Below, one piece after another: positions 1-10,900 of a DNA stretch of 64,000 nt; position 1 is the stretch's first letter; every line of letters begins with the position of its first letter. This stretch comes from DAOPYU01 sp942493245 (lineage in GTDB: Bacteria; Sumerlaeota; Sumerlaeia; UBA8349): the NCBI GenBank assembly GCA_942493245.1, contig OW818685.1:4774001-4838000 (forward strand), in the 5' to 3' direction. The notes under the pieces are model-generated. The model was not told the origin of the DNA, made no database searches, and worked only from the letters and a program-made list of their open reading frames with translations. The translations under genes were made by a program, and so were the position numbers.

Positions 1-1082
1 AACACGTCGAGGAGGGCTTGAATGGCCCCCTGGGCGCGCTGGTCCAACCGGTCAATGATCCGCGGGCTGAGTTGCATGTCTTCGGCCACATGGTCTATCA
101 GCTTGTAGCCGATGGTTTCGTACCCCAGCCGCTCGTGCAGAACCTCGCTGACCAGCCGCGATCCCGAACAGAACTCGGGCATGAAGGCAATGCTGGGCAA
201 GCGGTGGTGACCGCCTCCTTCCCCTTCCCCCATTTCGTCTTCATGCCAGAATTCCTTGAGCGACTCCTGCTGGCGGTACTCCCACTTGTCAATCTGGCGG
301 CTGATGATGTCATGCGCGGATTCCTGGCGGCCCGTGCGCCAGATCGTGTCGCTGACACACTTCTGGTGCATGACATCGAGAGCGCGCAGGATGATGTGCG
401 CCGTCGTTTCCGGATTCAGACGGTCCAGGTTGATGACCAGATCGTAGTTGCACGGATCGTCAATGTCGAGTTTGTAATACTTCAGACTGGCGGCGGCGCG
501 CTCCTCGTCGCTCTGGCGCATGCGCTCTTCCGCTTCCCGCGCCCCGATGTTGTAGAACTGCATCAGGTTGGCCACCCGTTTGTCTTCCGAAGCCGTCAAG
601 CGGACCCGGATGCCCGCGCCCGGCCCCACCAGGAAGGGCGCGCCCCGCCCCACCAGAATGCAGCCCCCCTCGTGGATGAACACGTTGAGAACATGCACCA
701 GATGGCGGAAATAGTCCTCCTGCTCGACATAACGTCCCTGCAGCAGTCCATCCACCATCGTCCGCACATAGGACCGCAGCCGCTGGTCCATCCGGTCTAT
801 CATCTGGCGGCGCACGTTCATGTCCTCGGCCACTTTGTCAATGAGCGAGAACCCGAAAAGCCCATACCCGGTCCGCCGGCTCAAGACCCGGCTGACAATT
901 CGCGAGGCGCACCCAAACTTGGGCGCCAGGGTGATGGCCGGCTTGAACGGACCCTTTCGGCCCGAGGTTTCCACCCACGGCTGCGGACGCCACCCGACCG
1001 CCTCCTCGCGCCGTTCCTCCTGATCGCGTTCCAGTTCCCACTTCTCGATTTGATGATTAATGAAATGATCCACACTGCGCAT
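1..1082 (-). CDS. Cytidylate kinase-like protein with tandem domain duplication (3' end outside window)
   Basis: The reading frame starts at ATG 1082 and runs off the left edge, giving 360 visible residues. AGGGGG about 10 nt upstream serves as ribosome site. It resembles the cytidylate-kinase-like family (AAK6/PF13189 type): DDPCNYDLVINLDRL near residues 215-230 and VGRGAPFLVGP at 144-154 are typical. The block at residues 6-115 (HFINHQIEKWE, then ITLAPKFGCASRIV, then LIDKVAEDM and IDRMDQR) recurs from about residue 254 (HDIISRQIDKWE, IAFMPEFCSGSRLV, LIDHVAEDM, IDRLDQR), so the protein holds two copies of the domain. The nucleotide-binding glycine loop, normally GSGGR-like, reads GCASR in copy 1 and SGSR in copy 2. 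At least one copy may therefore be non-catalytic. The substrate is unknown. An AT-rich stretch around 1430-1500 could carry its promoter. Confidence 0.85.
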   Translation of the reverse strand, partial: MRSVDHFINHQIEKWELERDQEERREEAVGWRPQPWVETSGRKGPFKPAITLAPKFGCASRIVSRVLSRRTGYGLFGFSLIDKVAEDMNVRRQMIDRMDQRLRSYVRTMVDGLLQGRYVEQEDYFRHLVHVLNVFIHEGGCILVGRGAPFLVGPGAGIRVRLTASEDKRVANLMQFYNIGAREAEERMRQSDEERAAASLKYYKLDIDDPCNYDLVINLDRLNPETTAHIILRALDVMHQKCVSDTIWRTGRQESAHDIISRQIDKWEYRQQESLKEFWHEDEMGEGEGGGHHRLPSIAFMPEFCSGSRLVSEVLHERLGYETIGYKLIDHVAEDMQLSPRIIDRLDQRAQGAIQALLDV

Positions 1083-1870
1083 AATCCCGTTACCCCCTGC
1101 AAGGATTTCTACCGAGACTCATTCCTCGACCGCGGCACCCCCGCGATATTTCCGGCGCTTCCCCGAGTCCCGGGGGATATGCCCGCGGACCGCCTCTCCA
1201 ACAGACCCGTTTCCTCATCGGAGAAAACCGTCTGTTTCCGACCTTTTTCAACGTCTGCGGCTGTGTGCCCTCCATCCGGCTCCTGCCGAAATTCGCTTCG
1301 TTCTTTAGATTCAGTATCGCGCCGTGGGTCCGGGCCTGTCAAGGAGGGAAAACATTCATTTTTACCTGCTCCGCGCCCGGAAACAAAATCCTGTCCCCAC
1401 ATCTTTACCCCCCAAAAAGATGAAAACCGCCTTTATTCAGCCCATAAACTTGAAAATTTATTTTAGAGCAATTGTCAGAAAGAACCTTCATTATTCCGGC
1501 TGTCGGTCCTGACGATCAGCCGTTCCGTCCCGGAGGGACGGCTGAAAAACCAGGGGTAACCGACAGCCGTCCCTCCGGGACGGGGAAGACGGGTGTTCCG
1601 GAACCCAGCGCTGAAGCGCTCGGCTATTGTCAAAAGTCCCTGACGGGACTTGGGTCAGGAACACCTGACTCCGTGTCATAATGAAGATTCTTTTTGGCAA
1701 AGGCTATATCTCCAGAAAGTGGCTCTTCGATGGACGCCAGACAGACGCCTGGCGGTCCCGGGGAGTGGTATATCCCCCTCAGGAAAAAACCGGTTTCTGG
1801 GCAGGCGAGTGTCCCGCTTACCTGAGAGAAAACCTTGCGAAAAGGGGGCAACAACGGTTTCCATGTTCAT
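1083..1870. other. Intergenic region: kinase leader and nested palindromes
   Basis: No convincing gene is visible on either strand. The right half holds a nested inverted-repeat element (1479-1693). The AT-rich part near 1430-1500 is the likely promoter zone for the minus-strand kinase-like gene, but no good -35/-10 pair stands out. Confidence 0.6.
1479..1693. repeat. Nested inverted-repeat element
   Basis: The outer arms AAAGAACCTTCATTAT (1479-1494) and ATAATGAAGATTCTTT (1678-1693) are inverted copies matching at 15 of 16 positions. Inside are an inverted pair sharing AGCCGTCCCTCCGGGACGG (1518-1543 and 1565-1584), a second inverted pair (GGCTGTCGGT with ACCGACAGCC), and small hairpins such as AGTCCCTGACGGGACT and AGCGCTGAAGCGCT. 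The arrangement of outer arms around a REP-like doublet parallels the MITE-like elements at 33139 and 48330, but the sequences differ and no target duplication is visible here. Confidence 0.6.
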
Positions 1871-1919
1871 AAAAAGAAAAGGAGGGAGAAGGCCTCCGAT
1901 CCGGATTCCTCTCCCTCCT
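1871..1919 (-). terminator. Intrinsic terminator of the giant gene
   Basis: On the minus strand a perfect 10-bp stem AGGAGGGAGA/TCTCCCTCCT (1910-1919 with 1880-1889) is followed by a T-rich tract (complement of 1871-1880). It lies 56 nt past the stop codon of the 6412-residue gene. Confidence 0.85.
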
Positions 1920-1974
1920 GAACCTCTTGCTTCAACTCGTCAGACCCGTCCGCTCAGAAACCGGCCTCACGGGT

Positions 1975-4900
1975 TCATTCCACGATACCTGCCGCGCTCG
2001 TGTGGATGATAAACTGCGTGACAGGCGGTTGAGCCGGTTTGAACTTCGGCCTGGCTTTCGGATCGGTCGAAATGAAAGCCTCACCCTCGATCCGGCCCGT
2101 TTTCGACGTGGTGATGCTCTTGATCCCGCCGGTGTAGACGGCCGTGCCGTCCTCCTGGAAGCCCGCGTAGAACTGGCCCGACACCCCGTTCAGACCCGAC
2201 AGAGTCGTGATACAGGAAATCGTTCCGGTCTTCGGCTGCGCCAGCACTCGCATGCGGCTCGGTTCCCACGGGAAGCCCAGGTAGCCGCCCAGATAGACGG
2301 TCCCCACCTTGACGGTCTTCGCCGACAGAAGCGCGATCGGTCCCGCGCTCTTCAACTCCGACGTCCTCAGGTTGCCCTGCAGGATCCGGGTGCCCACCGT
2401 TGTGGTGGCATAGGCGCCCCCGCTCACCATCACCTTTGCGACCGGCCCCTGCGTACCCTGCAGTAAGCCGAGCGCCACCGGTCCACCGGTGGATTGCACC
2501 AGCGCGAAACTCGGCGCGGAGAGCCAGGTGTCCTGAACCGACAGGAGCGTTCCGCCCTTGACATCCTTATCCACGTCGCCCAGGGCGCCGATACCCGCCT
2601 GGCTGAAGCGCTTTTCCTTCGTGGCCGAGTCTTTGAACTTGCGCGTGGCCACCTTGACGTACTTCACCGGCTGCGAGGTCAAAAGGCCCTCGAGCACTGC
2701 GCCGTTGATCGCCACCGACAGGGGAATACTTCCCACCGTCTGAATGGAGGTGACGCCAAACTCGGTAAAGTTCGTCCGCGACGAATTGTATGACGCCGTG
2801 ATCTTCAACGTCCCGACGTCCCCGCCCTTGTAATCTTCCAAGCCGTTGGCCGCTGTCACCGACTTGACCGAAGAGGCCTGCATCCGGTAGATCGGCGCAT
2901 CCGAGGCGAACGTGCCAAAGAGGCCCGGAATCACAACCGACGGAATCTCGCGCGTTTCGAGGTATGCGGTCCCCGGTTTCGCCACCGTGCCACTCGCCGT
3001 TCCGGCAGGCAGTCCCTTGGGCAGCCACTTGATCTTGATCGCGCTCTTGTCCGTGGTGCCGTTCAGGGTCAGGCCACCCGTGGTCGGAGTATCGAATGCC
3101 AGCGTGATGTCCTTGCTGTACGTGATCTTATACGCGCGCAGTGGCAATGTCGGGAGGAAGAGCCACCCCTGAGCCGGACCGCCCAGAGCGCCGGCGTTTT
3201 CACCCGCCGCGCCGTTGGCCGCCTGCACCCAGTAGTAGTACGTCTGACGCCGCTTCGCGGTCACATCCTCGAAACTTGCGGAGGACTGCCACAAACTGAT
3301 CGCCTGCGGCGTGTCGGTCGGCGATTCGGCGCGATAGACCCGGTAGTAATACCCGTAACCCGCCAGGGGTTGCCACGAAACGTTGACCCTGCTGCCCCAT
3401 TCGCCCTGACTGGCCGCCAGACCGCCCGGCGTCGGGATCGGCGCCACATAGAGCGTCGTGAACGTCCAGACCGGTCCACTGGTACTGCCAATGGCGTTCT
3501 TCGCCACCACCTTCCAGTTGTAAACCGTGTTCGATTCCAGTGAACCCGACGGCGTGAACTGCGTTCCACCCAGATCGCTCGCCATCGGCGTGGACGGCGT
3601 CGGATCGGCCGGTTTCCACAGATAGAAGTCGTGGCTCAGAGCGTTCGAGCCGCCACTCCAGTAGAACGTGGGAGTCAGCGACACATCCACCGCCCCATTC
3701 GACGGGTTGGGCCAGCTGGGCGCGCCCGGCGCCCCGACAACCCGCGTGACAAACGTGAAAATGTCACTCGACGTCTGTCCCGCCCAGTTCACCGCCGTGA
3801 CCTGCCAGGTGTACGTGGTCCCTCCCTGGAAAGTCGGACTGTTCCACCAGTAATAACTCCAGGTCGCCGATACCGTCGTGGGGGTGGCGTCGCCCTGTTT
3901 CCAGACCGACAGAATGTAACTGTCGGCGTTGGCCGCGTCGTTCCAGTCGAAGGTGGGATCTTCCAGCACGCCTTCGGCGTTGTTCTCCGGCGAAATCAAC
4001 TGCGGTTTCTCCGGGGTCACAATCGCCCGCGTCGTGAAACTCCACTCCGGACCCGGCGTTTGCCCCACCATGTTGCGAGCCACCACCTGCCACTTGTACG
4101 TTGTGGCGCCCTCGAGCATCGCGGACGGCGTGTAGTGACTCGCGGTCAGATCGGTCACGGTCGGTTGCGCCGGTTTGGCGTCCGTGGACTTCCAGAGGTA
4201 CAGATCGTACTTCGAAGCCGCCGACGAGTCGGCCCAGTCCAGCGCGGTCGTCGGGAGAACCGCCGTGGCCCCATCCGACGGAGTCGGTCCGCCCGGCTCA
4301 CCGGGCAGCGCCGGCGTCTCGGTCGTGAACGACCACAACGCCCCGAGCGTTTCACCCTTGGCGTTCCCGGCAGTCACGAACCAGTAGTACTTCGTATTGC
4401 CCTCGAGCGCTCCCGCCGGTTTGAACGAACTGGCGGTCAGCCCCGACGTGGTCGGAACCGTCGGACGAGGTTGCGCGGACGGCCACAGGTACACGTTGTA
4501 CCAGAGCGCATCGGTCGCATCGGACCAGTCGAGCGTCTTATCCACCGACACGTTCGTTTCACCCACATAGGGGGATGGACTGTCGGGAATCACCGGCTCG
4601 GGCGAACCCACACGCTGGGTACGGAACGTCCAGACCGGCCCGACCGTATCGCCCGTCGCGTTGCGCGCCACCACCTGCCACTTGTACACCGTGTTGTACG
4701 CCAGATCGCCCGGATCGTACTCGGTCGAGTAGGCATAGTTGGGCCAGCCGGGTTTTCCATCCACCTCGCGCCAGACATAAATCAGGTAGTAACTGCCGGC
4801 CCGCGCGGACGCTTCCCAGGCCAGATTGATCGCCACCGAAACGCCGGTGGAATTATCGGGTGGGTTGAGCAGCTTCGGTACGCTCGGCGCGCCCTCGATA

Positions 4901-7900
4901 TGGGTCCGGAAACTCCACTCCGGTCCGGCCTTCTGGTTGGTCTTGCCATTGACCACCACCTGCCACTGGTACTCGGTGTCGAAGTCGAGATCCGCCGTCG
5001 GCTTCCACGCCGGGTCAGTCAAACCTGTTATTGTCGGCGCGACCGGCTTCGCCTGAGTCTTCTTCCACAGGTAGAGATCCCAGGAAAGCGCTCCGGCCGA
5101 ACGGCCCCACGTCATCGTCGCATCCACCGGAATGGAAAGCGAAGCGTCTTCCGGGTAGGGCGAGAAGGGCGCCTGAATGTCCGTGCGGAACGTCCAGACC
5201 GGTCCTTCCGTCGAATCCACCCGGTTTTTCGCCACCACCTGCCACGAATACGTCGTCAGGTAGTCGAGGGCGGCGGGCAGCGGATACTGACTGACCGACA
5301 GCGCCTCGGCGGTGAACGTGGTGGGCACAGGTTTGTCGGCCCGCCAGAACTTCAGGTCGTAAGATGTCGCCATCGGCGTGTCGGCCCAGTCCAGTTGCAA
5401 CGCGACCGATGCGGTCGTTGCGCCGTCCGCCGGAGCGGGTTGCGCCGGGGTCTCGGGTTTCAGCAGGATCGTCGTGAAGGTCCAGGTCGGCCCCTCGGTC
5501 CCCCCCGCCGTGTTGCGCGCCACGACTTTCCACTTGTAACTGGCGTCGTAGGGCAACGTCTGCGGCGGCGAGTACTGACTCACCGTCAAACCCGACGTGG
5601 TGGGCGACCAGGGTTGCCCTTCCGTCGCTTTCCAGAGATAGACGTCGTAGGTCGCCACGCGCTTCGAGTCCGCCCAGTCCAGCGTCAAGGTGACGGGCGC
5701 AGTGGTTGAATTGTCCTCGGGGTTGGGCGTCGTGGGCGCTTCCGGCGCAGTCAGATAGATCGTCCGGAACGCGGATTCCGTACTCGCCACCGTTCCCTGT
5801 GCGTTGCGCGCCACCACCTGCCAGCGGTAATCCGTCCAGTAGGCCAGACCGCCCGGTACCTGGAAGGTCTTGCCCATCAGCCCCGCCTGAGTCGGAACAA
5901 CCGGTTTGGCCTCATTCGACTTCCACAGATAGAAGTCATACGAATCGGTCAAGCCGCCGCCGCTCCAGTTGAAGGTCACATCCGACTCGACGTTGGTGGC
6001 GTTGTTGGCCGGGGTCAGCAGAATCGGGCGTTCGGGCCAGATGGACGGCGCAAACGTCACCTGATCGACCCACCCGGCGTTACTGCCCGCCGTCCACCAC
6101 CCACGCGTATAGACCCACTTGAGCGAGTGCGATCCGGCGGGCACCTCGACGGTCTGTGAGGTCCAGCCCACTTCGCCGTTGATCGAGACCTGTTGCGCAT
6201 CGTCAATGTAGAACCGCAGCGTGGTGTCGGTGTGCGCCGAGAGTTTCCACCAGAACGTCAACGTGCGATGCTCGGTCGTCGAGATGTCGGCGCGCAACGT
6301 GCTCGGCACGTTATAGCCCGTGTTGCCGCTCTGCGCCGCATCAACGCCGTCGTGCGTCACCTCGGTCTGATAGAACCACGTTGCGTCCCCTTCGGTGGAC
6401 CATGTCATGGGCAGCAGGTTCGCATCCACCGAGTTAGCCAGATTCTTCGGATAGACGCTCAACAGCCACGATTCTTCGTCCGAACCCAGTTCGTTCGTGG
6501 CGCGAATGGTCACCGTGGTGACCCCCTCGGTCGCCGAAGCCCACGAGACCACGCCGGTGCCGGCGTCAATCGTCATGCCCTGCGGACCGGCCACCAGCGA
6601 CCAGGCGATCGGCTGCGCGCCCTGAACCATCTCCGGTGTCGGACCGGTATAAGATTCACCGACCGAGACCGAAGCGTCGGGAATTTCAACAATGACCGGC
6701 GCCTGCGGATCAATGATATTCAGAGTCACCTGCGTCTGCATCGCGGTGCCAAGCTCCACATACCGCGCGGTCAATGTGACCTGGGATGGGGTCGGAGCAT
6801 CCGGATCAATCGTGATCTCGACTCCGTTAATCTCAACATAATCCGCCGGAGCCGCCTCGAACTCGATCGTCGAGGTCACGTTCAGACGCGTACCGTTCAC
6901 ATAGTTGACAAACGCGCGTCCGTTGATCACATTGCCCGGACTGACGTTGATCTCAGTCCCTTCGGCCATCGCCTTCGACACCACCCGACCCACTCCGTCT
7001 TCCACCTGCGCGGAAAGCGCCTTGAGGGTCGAGGACGTCTCGGGGAAGTCCAGATAGACTTCGAGGTTGCCCGCCAGGACGCGGTGATAGAGCGACACGT
7101 AGCCCTCGCGCCAGCCGATCATCAGCGTCTGGTCGTTGTTGCTGAATCCCACCGACGCTGCGCCGATGTTCTCCTCACCCATACCCGAAGCCGGCAGGAA
7201 CTCGCGGATCGTCGAGCCGTCGTTCATGTTGATGAGCCGCACCGGGCGCGCCGATTGCCCCGGCTTGCTGCCGCCCGAAACACCCACCAGCGCCAGCGTC
7301 CCATCCTCGGAAATGGCCACGGTGAAGGACGCGTCCACCGACTCGCCCATCAGCGCATCCACCGTCACACTCATGATGAAAATATCATTGACCAGAGAGG
7401 GACCGGCGACCAGGTCCGAAATGTCGTAGGTCTCCAGATAGTACATGTGGGTCTGTTCAATATCGTCTCCCGAGACCTCCTCGGTCACGGCCACACACCG
7501 TGTGCCCAGTTCGTTCACAAACAACTGCAAGGGCGAGTGGCGCGTCTTCATGCCGTTGAACAACAGACCCGCGCTGTTCCAGATCCCGATAAACCGTTCA
7601 TTGTACATGCCGCCCAGGAAGTGGTTCTCGAGGCGGAAGTCAAGAGCGCCCGCCACACGGGATTCCTCGCGAATCTGGCTCAGGTTCGCCAGATCCCACA
7701 GCCGCACCTTCGAGTCCGCCGTCACCATCCGCGTTCCCTGCGGCGAGATGGCAAACGCAGACGCCGGGGTATGCAGCGTTTTCCAGAGCAGATCGTTGGC
7801 CGTATCGTACATGAAGATCGAAACGCCCACGCGCGTGGCCAGTTTCGAACTGTCGTTGGTAAAGTCCATGCCCTCGAACTTCGGGTCAATGAAGTACCCG

Positions 7901-10900
7901 GTTTCCATCAGGCGCGTCGCGGTCATATCCACCCGGTTTGTCCCCGGTGTCCACTTCATGGTCCGCTTCGGATCCTGCGTGAAGACCGTCTTGCCGTCTC
8001 CGGAGATATGCGCGCCGCTCATCGGGAAACTGTGCGCCAGCGACCCTCGGAAGATCCCGCGTCCGACTTCCCAGAACTGGAACGACGAAAATTCGCTGAT
8101 CTTTTCTTCCTCGCCGATGTCCATCCCCATGAACGACACACCCACCGTCTTGCGGCCCGTCGTGCGGCCCGTCACCACATACTGACCCGACGGATCCACC
8201 AGGTAGTGGACAATCTTGCCTTCTGCCGGCGGGTGGTCCAGCCACCGCAACAACAGCCCGTCCTTGTTATAGATCCAGGTCGAAACCGGGTCGTTCGTGG
8301 CCACATACAACTGTTCGCCGATCACCTTGGCCGCCGTCACAGCCGCCGGGTACTCGTAACGGTCTATCACCTCGAGGTCCGACTTGCGCCAGCGCGTCAG
8401 GGTCTGGTCTTCACCCGTCGAATAAAACCCGTCCGTCCCGAGGTAACCCACCGCCGTGACCGGCTTGGTGTGAACCAGCAGACCGCTCGGGCGCACCCGG
8501 GAACCATCCGTCCGGTTGAACACCATGACGACGTTATCCGCGCCACCGCTCAGCACCTGCGTGCTGTCGAGCGCCACACTCTGCGTCTTGCCCGTGTGGG
8601 CCGGCTTGAGCCATGTGAAGACATTCGTCGAGAGGTCGAACAAACCCACGCGTCCGATCTCATCGCCCACCGCCAGCATCGCCGTAGCGCCCGAACCCGA
8701 GAGCGCCGCACAAACAATTCCCGCATCGTGCGTGAACACGGTCAACGGTGTCGAGGTCGGCACATCCACAGCCCAGGTCTTGATCGTACCTTCGCCGCCC
8801 ACCGTCACAATACGCGCCGCGTCCAGATACGCCACGAAGGATATCTGTCCTTCGTGCGCCATGATCACCTGTTTGATCTGGTACTGCGACGGCGTCACCC
8901 CCACCTCGTAGAGGTTGATCGCGCCCGAGCTGCTTCCCAGGGCCAGATTTTTCCCATCCGCGCTGTAGGCGCCGGACAGACCGTACCCGCCACCCGTCAC
9001 CTGATAGCGTTCCCACTCGGTCTTCGGGCCGTACAGCGTCACCACCGTGTCGGTCGTGATCGTCTCGCCCGACAGCGCCGTGTAGGAACCCGTCACGAGG
9101 TAATTGCCCGGACGGGCCGTGTAGTTCACCTTGACGTTCTGCCCCAGAATCTCCATATCCTCGGGCTTGTCCGCCGTGAGCGTCACATCGGCCGAGACGT
9201 CGGCGCTGTAGCCGTCGTCCCACCACGCCGTGTACCGGATGTTACGGAACACGCCGGGGTTCAGGGACAGGTGATTCGGATCGGCCACCAGCGACACGAC
9301 CCGGGCGCCGTCCTCATTCACCAGCACCCGCGCTTCGCCGGTCAGGTTCCGGCCACTCTCGCGGTACTGGGCGCGCAGGACAAACTCACCTTCGGCGCCC
9401 GGAGCCACTGTTACGACATTCCCCTCGAGGGTGGCCATCGAGGCCGGTTCGACCTCGATCGTCACCGACGTGGCTTCCACGCCGCTGCGCGGCGTGATAT
9501 CGCGCCGGGTGCTGTCGTCATAGACCAGTTCGACCGTGTAGTCCTGGCTCTCGCCCGGTTTCAACACACGCAGGCTCGGGGTGATTTCGATGCGATCGGC
9601 CTGCGAGCGCTCGTACGTTTCCACGTAGTTGTAACTCCAGGCGATCATGATCAACGAGTCGTTGCGCGCGAATTGGACCGACCGCACCCGCACGTCCATC
9701 AGGCTCGAGTGCATCGGGTAGAAGTAGCGCAGAATGCGGCCCGTCTTGACGTCGTAGAGCCGCACGGTGTTGTCGCCGCCGATCAACAACAGCGACCCAT
9801 CCTGCGAAAGCGCCGCATCGTAGTTTGTCCCCTCGAACCGGTACAACCCCACCGGCAGCTGTTTCGGCATGTCGTACATCTGGACGCCGGTGTGCGCATC
9901 CACCATCCCCACTCGTTTGCCGTCGGGGTGGTAAAGCATCTTGTAGGGCGTGTAGGGATTCGTGTTGGTCATGTTGTACAGCACGGCGTTCGGGTCATTG
10001 GTGCGCAGGGTGATGAGCGACTTGTTGTTGGCGATCGCAAAACCCCACTTCGATCCGTCGCCGCTGAACGCGCTCTGGTAGTTGCCGTCCGGGCTGGCGT
10101 AGTTCGCGAACAGGTCACCCGTCTTGGCCGAATAGAGACGGTCGCCCAGCGCCGCCAGATTGCCATCGGGCGACAGGCTGATGTTCGTGTAGTAATAGGT
10201 TCCCAGCGTGCGGTCGAGCACCTTCGAGAAGCCTTCGTCACTGACCGCTTCGATCTGGAAACGCCCACTCCATTCGTTCGTGATCCACGCCACTTTCGAG
10301 CCGTCGTTCGATACATCGAAACCGTAAATTCCATTCAACCCGTCCGAGCGCCGGATCGTCTTGCCCGATTCGCGCTGCAACAGGTTCATGCCCCAGTTGG
10401 TCTCATAGAACAGCCGCGCGCCGTCCTGCGAAAGTCGCGGACGAGCGCTGTTCCAATCCGAAAAGTATCCCTGCGGACCATACTGCCCGACAAAGGAACC
10501 GTCGGAAACCAGGAACACCGCCGACGGCGCCCAGCCGTTCCCGTTCGAATTCACCATCACCCGCTGACCCGCGTCGTCGAACGTCACGTTGTCGAGGCTG
10601 CCGCCCCAGTTCCCACCCGACACGGTATTCAGGTTGATCTGATAAAGTTCCAGTCCCAATTCGTCGTACATCCGCAACATGGCCTGGTTACCCGTTCCGG
10701 TAATCATGCAAATGCGCTTGCCGTCGAACGAAACCGCGGCGCCCTGCGCATTCTGGCCCGTCAGAGAGATCGTACGCACCGGCATGTGGGTGGAGATTCT
10801 CCAAAGTTGGACCGTGGCGTCAGTCGAAGCCGTCATGAGGTGGCTGCCGTCACCCGTGAAACCCACCGCCGTCACCGCCTGGCTGTGGCCCAGGAACGCC

